From assembly GCA_004357435.1 (NCBI GenBank), contig SMVS01000071.1, positions 1 through 39,890 on the forward strand: DNA of 39,890 nt. Direction: 5' to 3'. The notes beneath the pieces were generated by a model, which had not been told where the DNA came from, ran no database searches, and worked only from the letters and a program-made list of their open reading frames with translations. The position numbers were made by a program, and so were the translations under genes. Of this stretch, positions 32,247 through 39,415 are shown in pieces. The DNA is from Nitrospina sp. (GTDB lineage: Bacteria; Nitrospinota; Nitrospinia; Nitrospinales; Nitrospinaceae). Positions within the stretch are counted from its first letter, which is position 1. Each line of letters starts with the position of its first letter.

Positions 32247-33968
32247 ATGGATTATATGCCTGAAACGGAAATAATTGAACCGCCTAAAAAGACCCGACGG
32301 CGGCCGGTGAGCGTCTTGTTGACCTACCCCAGCACCAACGACGTGGCGCTGGCCAATCTGGGATTTCAACGGGTGTACTCTCTGCTCAACCAGATTGACG
32401 GCGTGACCTGTGACCGGTTCAGTTTGCCGGTTGGTTGGGACCCGGAGACGTCGCAGTTGAAATCCGACCAACTGCGCTCGCATGATTTGGGCCGTCTCCC
32501 CGGCGATTTTGACATCATCGCGTTTTCCATTTCGTTCGAACCGGATTATCTCAACACGGTTCTCATCTTAAAATATTTCGGCATCCCGCTGAAGCGCACG
32601 GCGCGGGACCGCCGGTACCCGTTGATCGTGGCCGGCGGCTCGGCGCTGTTCATCAATCCGGAGCCACTGGCGGACGTCCTCGACCTGTGTTTCATCGGCG
32701 AAGGGGAAGGACTGGCCGAACGATTTTTTGATCTGGTCACTCACTCGGACTGGGACGACCCGCGGCAATTTCTTCCCGAAGCGGCGCAACTCAGTGGGAT
32801 CTACGTTCCACAATTCTATCATCCGGTGTATGAAAAAGACCGGCAGGTCGCTCTCCGGGCCGAACCGCAGGTGTCCGCACGGGTGGAACGGCATTGGGTG
32901 GCGGAGGATTCGCCCGACCTGTGTACGCATTCGGAAATTCATGATGAAGTGTCGACCTTCAAGGACATGGCGTTGATGGAGGTGACACGCGGGTGCATTT
33001 GGGCCTGCCGGTTTTGCACGGCGGGGTTCATTTACCGGCCCCCGCGCGAGCCTAATCTGGAAACCACCTACAACTCGCTGGCCAAAGTTTTAGACGAGCA
33101 GGGCAAGGGCGCGTCGACCATCGGGTTGGTCGGCCCGTCGGTGACCGATCACCCGCAACTGCTTCCGTTGGCGCGGCGGTTGGTGGCGGAAGGCAAAAAA
33201 CTGTCGTTTTCGTCGCTTCGTATGGAAACACTCACCGATGAGCTGGTGGATCTGATTTTGAAGAGCGGACAGAAGACCCTCACCATGGCGGTGGACGCTC
33301 CGTCCGAACGCATGCGCGACGTCATCAACAAATCCGCGAGCGATGACTTCATCATCGACAAGTGCCGTTTCCTGACCGAGAAAGGCATCCTGCATTTGAA
33401 AATTTACTCCATCATCGGCCTGCCCGCCGAGGAGGACGAGGACATCGACCAGTTCATCCGGCTGGTGGAGAACATCCAAAAGGTGTATGTCGAGGCCTGC
33501 CGCAAGCGCGCCAGCATCGGCACGGTGACCATCAGCCTGAGTCCATTGGTGCCGAAACCGGGCACGCCGTTTCAGTGGCATCCCATGGAAGCGGTGACGA
33601 TCCTCAAGAAAAAGTTCATGAAAGTGCGCAAGGCGCTGGGCCGGCTCCCTAACATTCAACTGAGTTTCGGCTCGCCCAACGAATCCTACCTGCAAACTTA
33701 TTTTTCGCGCGGGGACCGGCGGGCCATGAGTTTTTTTGAAGAATACCTGGCCAACGGGCACGACGCCAAGGCGGCGTTGCAGGCCGCCCAGCCGCATCCC
33801 GATCAGTTCGTGTACCGGCAATTCCAGAAAAAAGATTTTCTGCCGTGGGACATCATCGACCACGGTTACTTCGCCGATTTTCTCTGGCAGGATTATCAGC
33901 GCGGTTTGCGTCAAAAGCACACGCCTGTGTGCGACACCGCCACCTGTAAAATCTGCGGCATCTGTTAG
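32247..33968 (+). CDS. B12-binding-type radical SAM protein
   Basis: The 573-residue product has an N-terminal cobalamin-binding-like domain (SVLLTYPSTNDVALANLGFQ; the AFSISFE and IVAGGSALFINPEPLAD segments). A radical SAM domain follows with the cluster motif Cys250-x3-Cys254-x2-Cys257 (CIWACRFC). The C-terminus carries a second cysteine group, CDTATCKICGIC. This layout is that of the widespread uncharacterised family whose members are often fused or adjacent to a DUF2344 domain; that partner is not visible here. The reaction is unknown. It is followed after 25 bases by a CDP-alcohol phosphatidyltransferase gene, suggesting cotranscription. Confidence 0.82.
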   Translation: MDYMPETEIIEPPKKTRRRPVSVLLTYPSTNDVALANLGFQRVYSLLNQIDGVTCDRFSLPVGWDPETSQLKSDQLRSHDLGRLPGDFDIIAFSISFEPDYLNTVLILKYFGIPLKRTARDRRYPLIVAGGSALFINPEPLADVLDLCFIGEGEGLAERFFDLVTHSDWDDPRQFLPEAAQLSGIYVPQFYHPVYEKDRQVALRAEPQVSARVERHWVAEDSPDLCTHSEIHDEVSTFKDMALMEVTRGCIWACRFCTAGFIYRPPREPNLETTYNSLAKVLDEQGKGASTIGLVGPSVTDHPQLLPLARRLVAEGKKLSFSSLRMETLTDELVDLILKSGQKTLTMAVDAPSERMRDVINKSASDDFIIDKCRFLTEKGILHLKIYSIIGLPAEEDEDIDQFIRLVENIQKVYVEACRKRASIGTVTISLSPLVPKPGTPFQWHPMEAVTILKKKFMKVRKALGRLPNIQLSFGSPNESYLQTYFSRGDRRAMSFFEEYLANGHDAKAALQAAQPHPDQFVYRQFQKKDFLPWDIIDHGYFADFLWQDYQRGLRQKHTPVCDTATCKICGIC

Positions 33969-33993
33969 CGCATCCTGAAACTTCCATTCCGCC

Positions 33994-34884
33994 ATGGCAT
34001 CGACACCCCACTTTGAAAAAATGCACAAACTGCCGGAGCCATGCCGGTTCTTCGACCTGAACGCGTTGTGGTATTTCCCCAACCGCTGGGTGGTGCGCGT
34101 TTTGTATCCCCTGCCCATCTCCGCCAACCAGATCACTTTGCTGGCGCTCATGGCGGGGCTGGCCGCAGCGGGGTTTTATGCTTTCGGCGGGGAGCGGGCC
34201 TTCTTTTTTGGCGCGGTGTTCCTGTACGGCAAGCTGTTCCTGGATAATGTGGATGGACCGCTGGCGCGTTTGCGCGGTGAGGTGTCGCGGCTGGGACGTT
34301 TTCTGGATTCGTTTGCGGATTTCACGGTGGCGGTGGCGGTGTATGGCGCCATCACCTGGCGGCTGGCGCAGAGTTCACCGAACCCGGCATTCCTCTGGGC
34401 GCTCGGCATTTTAGCTTTGCTGAGTGGGTTACTGCAATGCAGTTACTGGGTATTTTATTACGTGCATTACGCGTCAAGAGTGGGCGCCTATGAAAACAAC
34501 CGCACCGATGAAACCGTGACCGAACAGGACCGGCAAGCGGCGGTGGCGGGCGAATTGCCGGGCCTCGTACTTTTTCTGCAGAAATTTCACAACGCCGCTT
34601 ACGGCTGGCAGGACCAGGCTGTGGCCATGTTTGATGGCCTCAGCCGTAAACTGGCCGGTGGGGCCGGCGCGCCCGAACAGCCGGACCGCTGGTACGCGGA
34701 CAAAACTTTTCTGGTTTGGATGGGCCCCCTGTGCGTCTGTAGCAACACCATGGCCCTCATTGTGTTTTCCCTCATCGGCCAGCTCGAATTGTTTTTATAT
34801 CTGGTGGTGTTGCTCGGCAACGGTTATTTGATCGGATTGCAGGTTTGGAAAATTGCTCGATACAAGAGTGCCGTTGGTCACTAA
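33994..34884 (+). CDS. CDP-alcohol phosphatidyltransferase family protein
   Basis: These inner-membrane enzymes join a CDP-linked lipid or alcohol to a second alcohol to make phospholipids or related phosphodiesters. The full family motif is present: Asp84, Asp87-Gly88, Ala91-Arg92, Gly101, Asp105 and Asp109 (DNVDGPLAR, then LGRFLDSFAD). Several hydrophobic segments flank it, including one near residues 46-66 and others near 138-155 and 245-285. The 296-residue length is greater than PgsA or PssA, and the middle soluble loop (residues ~165-225) is unusual. The substrate is not predictable. The start codon is not strongly supported, but the frame is certain. Confidence 0.82.
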   Translation: MASTPHFEKMHKLPEPCRFFDLNALWYFPNRWVVRVLYPLPISANQITLLALMAGLAAAGFYAFGGERAFFFGAVFLYGKLFLDNVDGPLARLRGEVSRLGRFLDSFADFTVAVAVYGAITWRLAQSSPNPAFLWALGILALLSGLLQCSYWVFYYVHYASRVGAYENNRTDETVTEQDRQAAVAGELPGLVLFLQKFHNAAYGWQDQAVAMFDGLSRKLAGGAGAPEQPDRWYADKTFLVWMGPLCVCSNTMALIVFSLIGQLELFLYLVVLLGNGYLIGLQVWKIARYKSAVGH

Positions 34885-34889
34885 ACTCA

Positions 34890-34905
34890 GCGGTGAACCG
34901 GGTCA
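34890..34905 (+). repeat. 16-base direct repeat, copy 1
   Basis: GCGGTGAACCGGGTCA occurs here and again, identical, at 35076-35091, 186 bases downstream. The two copies bracket the C/G palindrome and a CCGCGTCCTCTGCGG segment. Direct repeats of this sort can mark insertion or duplication ends. Confidence 0.7.
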
Positions 34906-34955
34906 CCCTTCGACCGGCTCAGGATGACAGGAGACGTCACCCGTGTTTATCTGTG

Positions 34956-34989
34956 AAATCCCCCCTGCCCCCTTCAAGAAGGGGGAGCC
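34956..34989 (-). repeat. C/G-rich palindromic repeat, copy 2
   Basis: Read on the minus strand this is GGCTCCCCCTTCTTGAAGGG followed by GGCAGGGGGGATTTC. It matches the element at 30318-30351 in order and size, with changes in the loop that keep the hairpin paired. Conservation of the stem with a changed loop suggests the fold matters. Confidence 0.6.
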
Positions 34990-35075
34990 ATTGTTTTCTC
35001 CCAGTGAATTCTGGCCCAATAAATTGGGCAACTACACAAAACCTGTATTCTTCGCTTGCGCCCTCCGCGTCCTCT

Positions 35076-35091
35076 GCGGTGAACCGGGTCA
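35076..35091 (+). repeat. 16-base direct repeat, copy 2
   Basis: Identical to 34890-34905 (GCGGTGAACCGGGTCA). It is preceded by TTGCGCCCTCCGCGTCCTCT, a string I recall as a frequent intergenic repeat in unrelated bacteria; this was not checked. Confidence 0.7.
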
Positions 35092-35097
35092 TGCTTC

Positions 35098-35212
35098 GCC
35101 GCCCCTTGCAGGGAGGCAAAGGGTTGAACCTTGGAGTTATGCCTGGAAACTACTGAGTGCCAGCAGGAGTTCGGCCCCATTTGCTCCGGGCTTTGCCCGG
35201 CTGGCCGTGCGC
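35098..35212 (-). repeat. Dispersed intergenic repeat, copy B
   Basis: The reverse complement of this stretch aligns with copy A at 30042-30156, including the shared 13-mer (here 35179-35191) and CTGCAAGGGG (here 35102-35111 on the minus strand). It begins within about ten bases of the LON gene stop codon at 35219-35221. The order of short palindromes is the same as in copy A. Confidence 0.7.
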
Positions 35213-35218
35213 CGAGCA

Positions 35219-35884
35219 CTAATTCATGCGGACGTCGTGTCCCGATTTGGCCAAGGTTTTGGATTGCTGAACGATGGCGATTTTGAGTTGCAGGTGAGAC
35301 ATCACGGTTTGGTGACGTTTGAGGGCGTCCGGTTCTTCGACCAACTGCTGTTGCTGGTGGGGCGGCAGTTCCAACAAGTAGGCCAAAAGGTCGACCACCT
35401 CGCCGAGAGTGTCGCTCCCTGACAACTCCAGCTCCGCAATTTGCGGGTTGGTATCCGGTAGGAGTTCGGTGAATTGCTGGTAGGTGTTCATCAAGCGCAC
35501 CATCTCCGGATCATTTTCTGCATACGGACGGTCGTTGATGGCGGGCAGAAGTTCCACCTCCGCCTCACGGAACGGGCGATCTCCCACCTCGCGAACGACC
35601 CGAAAGCGGCTTTGTCCGCGCAGGAGAATGTTGTATTTGCCGTCCTCCAGCCGATCCCACTTTTCCAGGTTGCCAGCACAGCCGATGGGTTTGATCGCCG
35701 GACCGCCAAAGTATTCTTTCTCATAACCCGGCTCCAAAAGGACCATGCCGATCCATTGCCCGGATTCAATCGAGTGGGCCACCATATCCCGATAGCGGGG
35801 TTCAAAAATGTGCAGAGGCAGGACGGTTTTCGGATAAAAAACTGACGCAGGCAGGGGGAACAGCGAAATGCGTTTGGTTTCCAT
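35219..35884 (-). CDS. LON substrate-binding domain protein
   Basis: The 221-residue product is a stand-alone Lon N-terminal (LON/PUA-like) domain: ISLFPLPASVFYPKTVLPLH, FEPRYRDMV and the PIGCAGNLEKWDRLEDGKYN segment match the family, followed by a helical C-terminal part with VVDLLAYLLELPPHQQQQLV. There is no ATPase or protease domain, so it is not Lon itself. Such proteins are common and their function is not established; binding of unfolded proteins or peptides is inferred from Lon. The start METKRISLFPLP is firm. Confidence 0.85.
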   Translation of the reverse strand: METKRISLFPLPASVFYPKTVLPLHIFEPRYRDMVAHSIESGQWIGMVLLEPGYEKEYFGGPAIKPIGCAGNLEKWDRLEDGKYNILLRGQSRFRVVREVGDRPFREAEVELLPAINDRPYAENDPEMVRLMNTYQQFTELLPDTNPQIAELELSGSDTLGEVVDLLAYLLELPPHQQQQLVEEPDALKRHQTVMSHLQLKIAIVQQSKTLAKSGHDVRMN

Positions 35885-36034
35885 AATATTTTTTTAAAGA
35901 TGGATTATTTGAAATTGCAACAGGCCCCAAGGGTCCGGAATAATTATATCGCGTTGTCCTTCTTGGTGAGCTGTTTACTTTCCGAAAAAAGTTAGTCACC
36001 GATTCCTTGAATCCTCAGAGGTTCCACACCTTCT

Positions 36035-36040
36035 TATAAT
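36035..36040 (+). promoter_or_regulatory. Candidate -10 box upstream of the ATP-grasp-like gene
   Basis: A perfect TATAAT lies 62 bases before ATG 36102, in the 217-base divergent gap after the LON gene. TTGAAT at 36007-36012 is 22 bases upstream, which is too far for a standard -35 box, so support is partial. A second TATAAT on the minus strand (35943-35948) could serve the LON gene. Confidence 0.3.
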
Positions 36041-36101
36041 ATATTGAAATGTTGATGTTTTTTTGACTAATTGCGCCAGTTGTTCTAACCTTTTTCGCAA
36101 T

Positions 36102-37502
36102 ATGACCGCCACCCCCGAACAGATTTGCTCCAAAATTAAAAATTCGCTGACCGATTCCGGGATGTTTTCCGCTGATGAAGCCGACCCGGCCCACCACTGG
36201 CGGATTTCGCCTGACCCTTATTTCCTGACGCCCGATGATTGCGCATTTTTTGAAGGGCTGGGCGAACATCTCTTGAAATTTTACGGTGCTCTCAACCGCT
36301 TGTACCTGGACAGCGCCAAGGGTAAAGCCCCGGCGTGGGTCGCCGAGTATCTGGATTTGGGCAAGCCGTCCGACCTGATTGATTTTGGGAAGATGAAGCG
36401 GTTCAAAAACCAGCTTCCGGGGATCATTCGCCCTGATGTTATTGTGACCGAAACTGGATTTTCCGTCACCGAGCTGGATTCGGTGCCGGGTGGATTTGGC
36501 GTGACTGCCGGATTGATGGACTGGTATGCCCAAAATGGTTGGAATGTGCTGGGTCAGGAAAACGGGGGCCTGCCGTCCAAATTTCAGCAAATGATTGAAT
36601 CGTATGCGGGCAAACCGGGTTGTACGCTGGCGCTGGTGGTCTCCGACGAGTCGCGGGATTATCTCAGGGAGATGCAATATTTGAGTAAGATTTTGAATGA
36701 CAGGGGATTCTCAGCGTATGTGGTGCATCCCAAAGAGGTATTATTTAAGGAAGAGGGGTTGTCTCTGGAGATGGGGACAGGCGAAGTTGCAATTGACGTA
36801 ATTTACCGTTTTTTTGAGCTATTTGACCTTAAAAATATCCAAAAATCGGAACTTTTGATGTTTTCTGCGAAAAAGGGCCGGGTCCGGACCACGCCCCCGT
36901 ACAAGCATTATTTGGAAGAAAAGCTTAGTTTTGCCCTGTTTCACCACCCGGCCTTGAATGATTGGTGGGAAAAAGCCCTGGGGGTTGAAACTTTTGCCCT
37001 TTTGGCTCATCTAATTCCAAACACCTGGATATTGGACAATCGTCCTCTACCGCCGCACGCAGTGATCCCGGATTTGGTTCTGCAGGGCAACCAGGTGAAC
37101 GATTGGAAGGACCTTTACCCCTTGACCCAGAAGGAGCGGCGGTTGGTGATCAAGCCTTCCGGGTTTTCCCCCGAATCGTGGGGTAGCCGGGGAGTGGTGA
37201 TTGGCCACGATGTATCCAGTAAGGATTGGCAGGCGACCCTCGACAAAGGGTTGGGGGAATTCCCGGCGCAACCCTACATTTTGCAGAAATTTCACAAGGG
37301 AAAACGGGTCACTGTCCGGTATTGGGATGTCCCATCTCAGTCTCTTAAGGACATGGAAAGCCGGGTGCGATTGACCCCTTATTATTTTGTCATCGGGGAC
37401 CGGGCGGAACTGGGCGGTATTCTGGCCACTCTGGTGCCGCATGACAAAAAGAAAATCCACGGTATGGTGGATGCGGTCCTAGCGCCTTGTGCCCGGACCT
37501 AA
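36102..37502 (+). CDS. Uncharacterised ATP-grasp-like protein
   Basis: I do not recognise a named gene. The 466-residue product resembles ATP-grasp ligases of the glutathionylspermidine-synthase/circularly permuted type. An N-terminal substrate-like domain has VTELDSVPGGFGVTAG (Glu124 region) and DVIYRFFELFD from residue 232. A nucleotide-binding part has LVIKPSGFSPESWGSRGVV around Lys351 and YILQKFHKGKRV from Tyr392. These enzymes make amide bonds via acyl phosphates. ATG 36102 is preferred to TTG 36063 because no ribosome-binding site favours the longer form, though neither has a good one. It is the first gene of a tight three-gene operon with a glutaredoxin and an aminomutase. Confidence 0.5.
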   Translation: MTATPEQICSKIKNSLTDSGMFSADEADPAHHWRISPDPYFLTPDDCAFFEGLGEHLLKFYGALNRLYLDSAKGKAPAWVAEYLDLGKPSDLIDFGKMKRFKNQLPGIIRPDVIVTETGFSVTELDSVPGGFGVTAGLMDWYAQNGWNVLGQENGGLPSKFQQMIESYAGKPGCTLALVVSDESRDYLREMQYLSKILNDRGFSAYVVHPKEVLFKEEGLSLEMGTGEVAIDVIYRFFELFDLKNIQKSELLMFSAKKGRVRTTPPYKHYLEEKLSFALFHHPALNDWWEKALGVETFALLAHLIPNTWILDNRPLPPHAVIPDLVLQGNQVNDWKDLYPLTQKERRLVIKPSGFSPESWGSRGVVIGHDVSSKDWQATLDKGLGEFPAQPYILQKFHKGKRVTVRYWDVPSQSLKDMESRVRLTPYYFVIGDRAELGGILATLVPHDKKKIHGMVDAVLAPCART

Positions 37503-37519
37503 AAATTAAAGTTGGCAGT

Positions 37520-37765
37520 ATGATGAAACTCTATAACATTGACGGTTGCGGTTATTGCGGTATGGTCCGGGAAGTTTTGGAAAAACTGGACCTTGAATAC
37601 GAAAAAATTGATGTTCCCTGGCCGCACCATATGCGGAAAGAAGTCAAAGAAGTATCGGGCCAGAGTCATGTTCCCGTCATGGTCGATGGCGAAGTCATTC
37701 TCAGTGATGAATATGAAATCATCGACTACTTGAAAACTACTTATTCTTCCAAGACCCAAAATTAA
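37520..37765 (+). CDS. Small glutaredoxin-like protein
   Basis: The 81-residue product is a single thioredoxin-fold domain of the glutaredoxin/GST-N type. Its redox motif is Cys10-Gly-Tyr-Cys13 and the cis-proline loop is HVPVM (Pro52), followed by LSDEYEIIDYL, the glutathione-binding helix start. Two adjacent ATGs (37520, 37523) can start it. It sits 17 bases after the ATP-grasp-like gene and 13 bases before the aminomutase gene, so all three are probably one transcript. It may reduce a disulfide or supply reducing power to the neighbouring enzymes. Confidence 0.8.
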   Translation: MMKLYNIDGCGYCGMVREVLEKLDLEYEKIDVPWPHHMRKEVKEVSGQSHVPVMVDGEVILSDEYEIIDYLKTTYSSKTQN

Positions 37766-37778
37766 ATAAAGGTAAAAC

Positions 37779-38912
37779 ATGGAACTCTGGCAAAAACAAT
37801 TGAGCGCGAGTGTAGTAAAAGTGGAAGACTTGCCTTTCGTTTCCGGTTCTGAGGTGTATAAGGAAAAACTTCGGAGAGTGTCCGAAATTTTCCCGATCCG
37901 CATCAACTCATATTTTCTGGAACAAATCAAAGAAGAGAACGACCCGTTATGGAAACAGGTGGTGCCCTCTGTAGAAGAGTTGGATGACTTTCTGAGCGCC
38001 GAGGAATCGCTGGAATCTGATCCGCTACGTGAAGAGCGGGACATGCCCGTGCCCGAGCTGGTGCACCGTTACCCGGACCGGGTACTGCTGATGCTGAACA
38101 ACCAATGCCCCATCATTTGCCGGTTCTGCACCCGCAAACGAAAAATTGGATTTCCCGGCATCGTCACCCGCGAAACCCTGCGCCAGGGCATCGAGTACAT
38201 CGCTCAACATCCTGAGATCCGTGATGTCATCATGTCCGGCGGCGACCCTCTGCTGGTGCCGGATAAAGAGCTGGAACGCATTCTATCGGCGTTACGCGAT
38301 ATATCTCATGTGGAGATTATCCGCATCGGCACCCGCGTGCCGGGAACGCTTCCGGAACGTATCACTCCAGAGTTGTGCGCCATGTTGAAAAAATACCATC
38401 CCCTGTACGCCAACCTGCATTTCAATCATCCTGATGAAATCACTCCGGAAGTGGAACGGGCCTGCAACCGGCTGGCCGATGCCGGAATTCCGCTGGGCAG
38501 TCAGACGGTTTTGCTGAAAGGCGTGAACGACGACGTGGAGATCATGAAAGAACTGATGCTCAAGTTGCTTAAAATGCGCGTGAAACCTTATTACCTTTAT
38601 CAGGCTGACATGACCCTGGGCACCGATCATTTTCGAACCACCGTTGAAAAAGGTTTGGAGATCATCCAGGGATTGATGGGGCACATTTCGGGAATGGCGG
38701 TGCCTTATTTTGTGATTGACGCGCCCGGCGGCGGCGGCAAAGTCAGACTGCTCCCCGATACGGTGATTGAGCGCAATGATAAAGAAGTCATCATTAAAAA
38801 CTTTGAGGGAAAAGTTTTCCATTACCCGCAACCGGTTGATAAAAAATCCAAACCCCGAAGAGCCGACCCCGCTGTCCCTGCTGCTACCGAAAAGCTTTGT
38901 GAAATGGCTTGA
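37779..38912 (+). CDS. kamA: Lysine 2,3-aminomutase-type radical SAM enzyme
   Basis: The 377-residue product has the radical SAM motif Cys110-x3-Cys114-x2-Cys117 (CPIICRFCTRKRK) and the KamA-family blocks MSGGDPL, HPDEITPE and GTDHFRTTVEKGLEII. The two aspartates that bind lysine in the Clostridium enzyme (293 and 330) correspond to Asp277 (QADMTLG) and Asp314 (VIDAPGGGG), with the same spacing of 37. This favours lysine as substrate over glutamate, and separates it from EpmB. The expected product is beta-lysine, a precursor of acetyl-beta-lysine osmolytes. No AblB-type acetyltransferase is visible. It lacks the C-terminal cysteine trio that binds zinc in the Clostridium enzyme. Confidence 0.85.
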   Translation: MELWQKQLSASVVKVEDLPFVSGSEVYKEKLRRVSEIFPIRINSYFLEQIKEENDPLWKQVVPSVEELDDFLSAEESLESDPLREERDMPVPELVHRYPDRVLLMLNNQCPIICRFCTRKRKIGFPGIVTRETLRQGIEYIAQHPEIRDVIMSGGDPLLVPDKELERILSALRDISHVEIIRIGTRVPGTLPERITPELCAMLKKYHPLYANLHFNHPDEITPEVERACNRLADAGIPLGSQTVLLKGVNDDVEIMKELMLKLLKMRVKPYYLYQADMTLGTDHFRTTVEKGLEIIQGLMGHISGMAVPYFVIDAPGGGGKVRLLPDTVIERNDKEVIIKNFEGKVFHYPQPVDKKSKPRRADPAVPAATEKLCEMA

Positions 38913-38993
38913 TCTCCTGGCCAGTTTGAAGAAGTTTGGAAATGCCTTTCGGCCCGTTGGTTCCGTTCTTCAGTCCGAGCGCAGTCTTCTTTT

Positions 38994-39022
38994 TTGACAG
39001 CCCACCTGCGCACATTTATACT
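38994..39022 (+). promoter_or_regulatory. Strong sigma70-type promoter for the pilin-like gene
   Basis: A perfect TTGACA at 38994-38999 and TATACT at 39017-39022 are separated by exactly 17 bases. A transcript from here would begin near 39029, about 30 bases before the ATG at 39059. It is the closest match to the sigma70 consensus in the window and separates this gene from the aminomutase operon. Confidence 0.6.
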
Positions 39023-39058
39023 GAAATCCTTGTGAACTATTTGCCTGCAGGATGGGCC

Positions 39059-39415
39059 ATGTTTTTTGCCAGACAGAAAAATGCGCAAGGATTTTCCGCG
39101 CTTGAAATAATCATGGTGATAGTCATTGCCGGTGTTTTAGGCGCAGTGTTCATGCCGAGATTATCGACCGCCCCGATCAGTCTCGCCACGGCAGTGAGCA
39201 CTATCCAGTCGGACCTCAGATTTGCGCAGGAGCTGGCGATGTCGCGCAACCCCACGCCGGGAACACCGATTGGGATCACCTTCAGCGCGGGAACGAGAAC
39301 CTACACCGTCACCGATCCGGCCGGCGCCGTGACCATTGTGCGGAATTTGCCGTCCGATGTGATCCTCACCGTCGGCGGAAGAAGATCTATTTCACGACAG
39401 CGAATATTATTTTAA
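39059..39415 (+). CDS. Type IV pilin-like (GspH/FimT) protein, probably truncated
   Basis: The 118-residue product has a prepilin cleavage region: QGFSALEIIMVIVIAGVLGA, with processing expected between Gly and Phe and the usual Glu at mature position 5. A hydrophobic helix and FimT/GspH-like sequence follow (STIQSDLRFAQELAMSRN, then TPIGITFSAG). ATG 39059 is six bases after AGGA. The family is usually 150 residues or more; here the frame ends abruptly after ILTVGG with an atypical basic tail. A TPR frame opens at the same place, so the 3' part is probably lost or shifted. Confidence 0.65.
   Translation: MFFARQKNAQGFSALEIIMVIVIAGVLGAVFMPRLSTAPISLATAVSTIQSDLRFAQELAMSRNPTPGTPIGITFSAGTRTYTVTDPAGAVTIVRNLPSDVILTVGGRRSISRQRILF

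Larger units (their letters stand above)
34885..35218. other. Repeat-rich intergenic region
   Basis: This 334-base gap lies between the convergent phosphatidyltransferase and LON-domain genes and holds no credible gene. It is made almost wholly of repeat pieces: a 16-base direct repeat at 34890-34905 and 35076-35091, a CCCTTCGACCGGCTCAGGAT-type element at 34906-34929, an inverted copy of the C/G palindrome at 34956-34989, and copy B of the dispersed repeat at about 35098-35212. Since both flanking genes end here, the repeats may act as transcription ends or be inert insertions. Confidence 0.65.
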
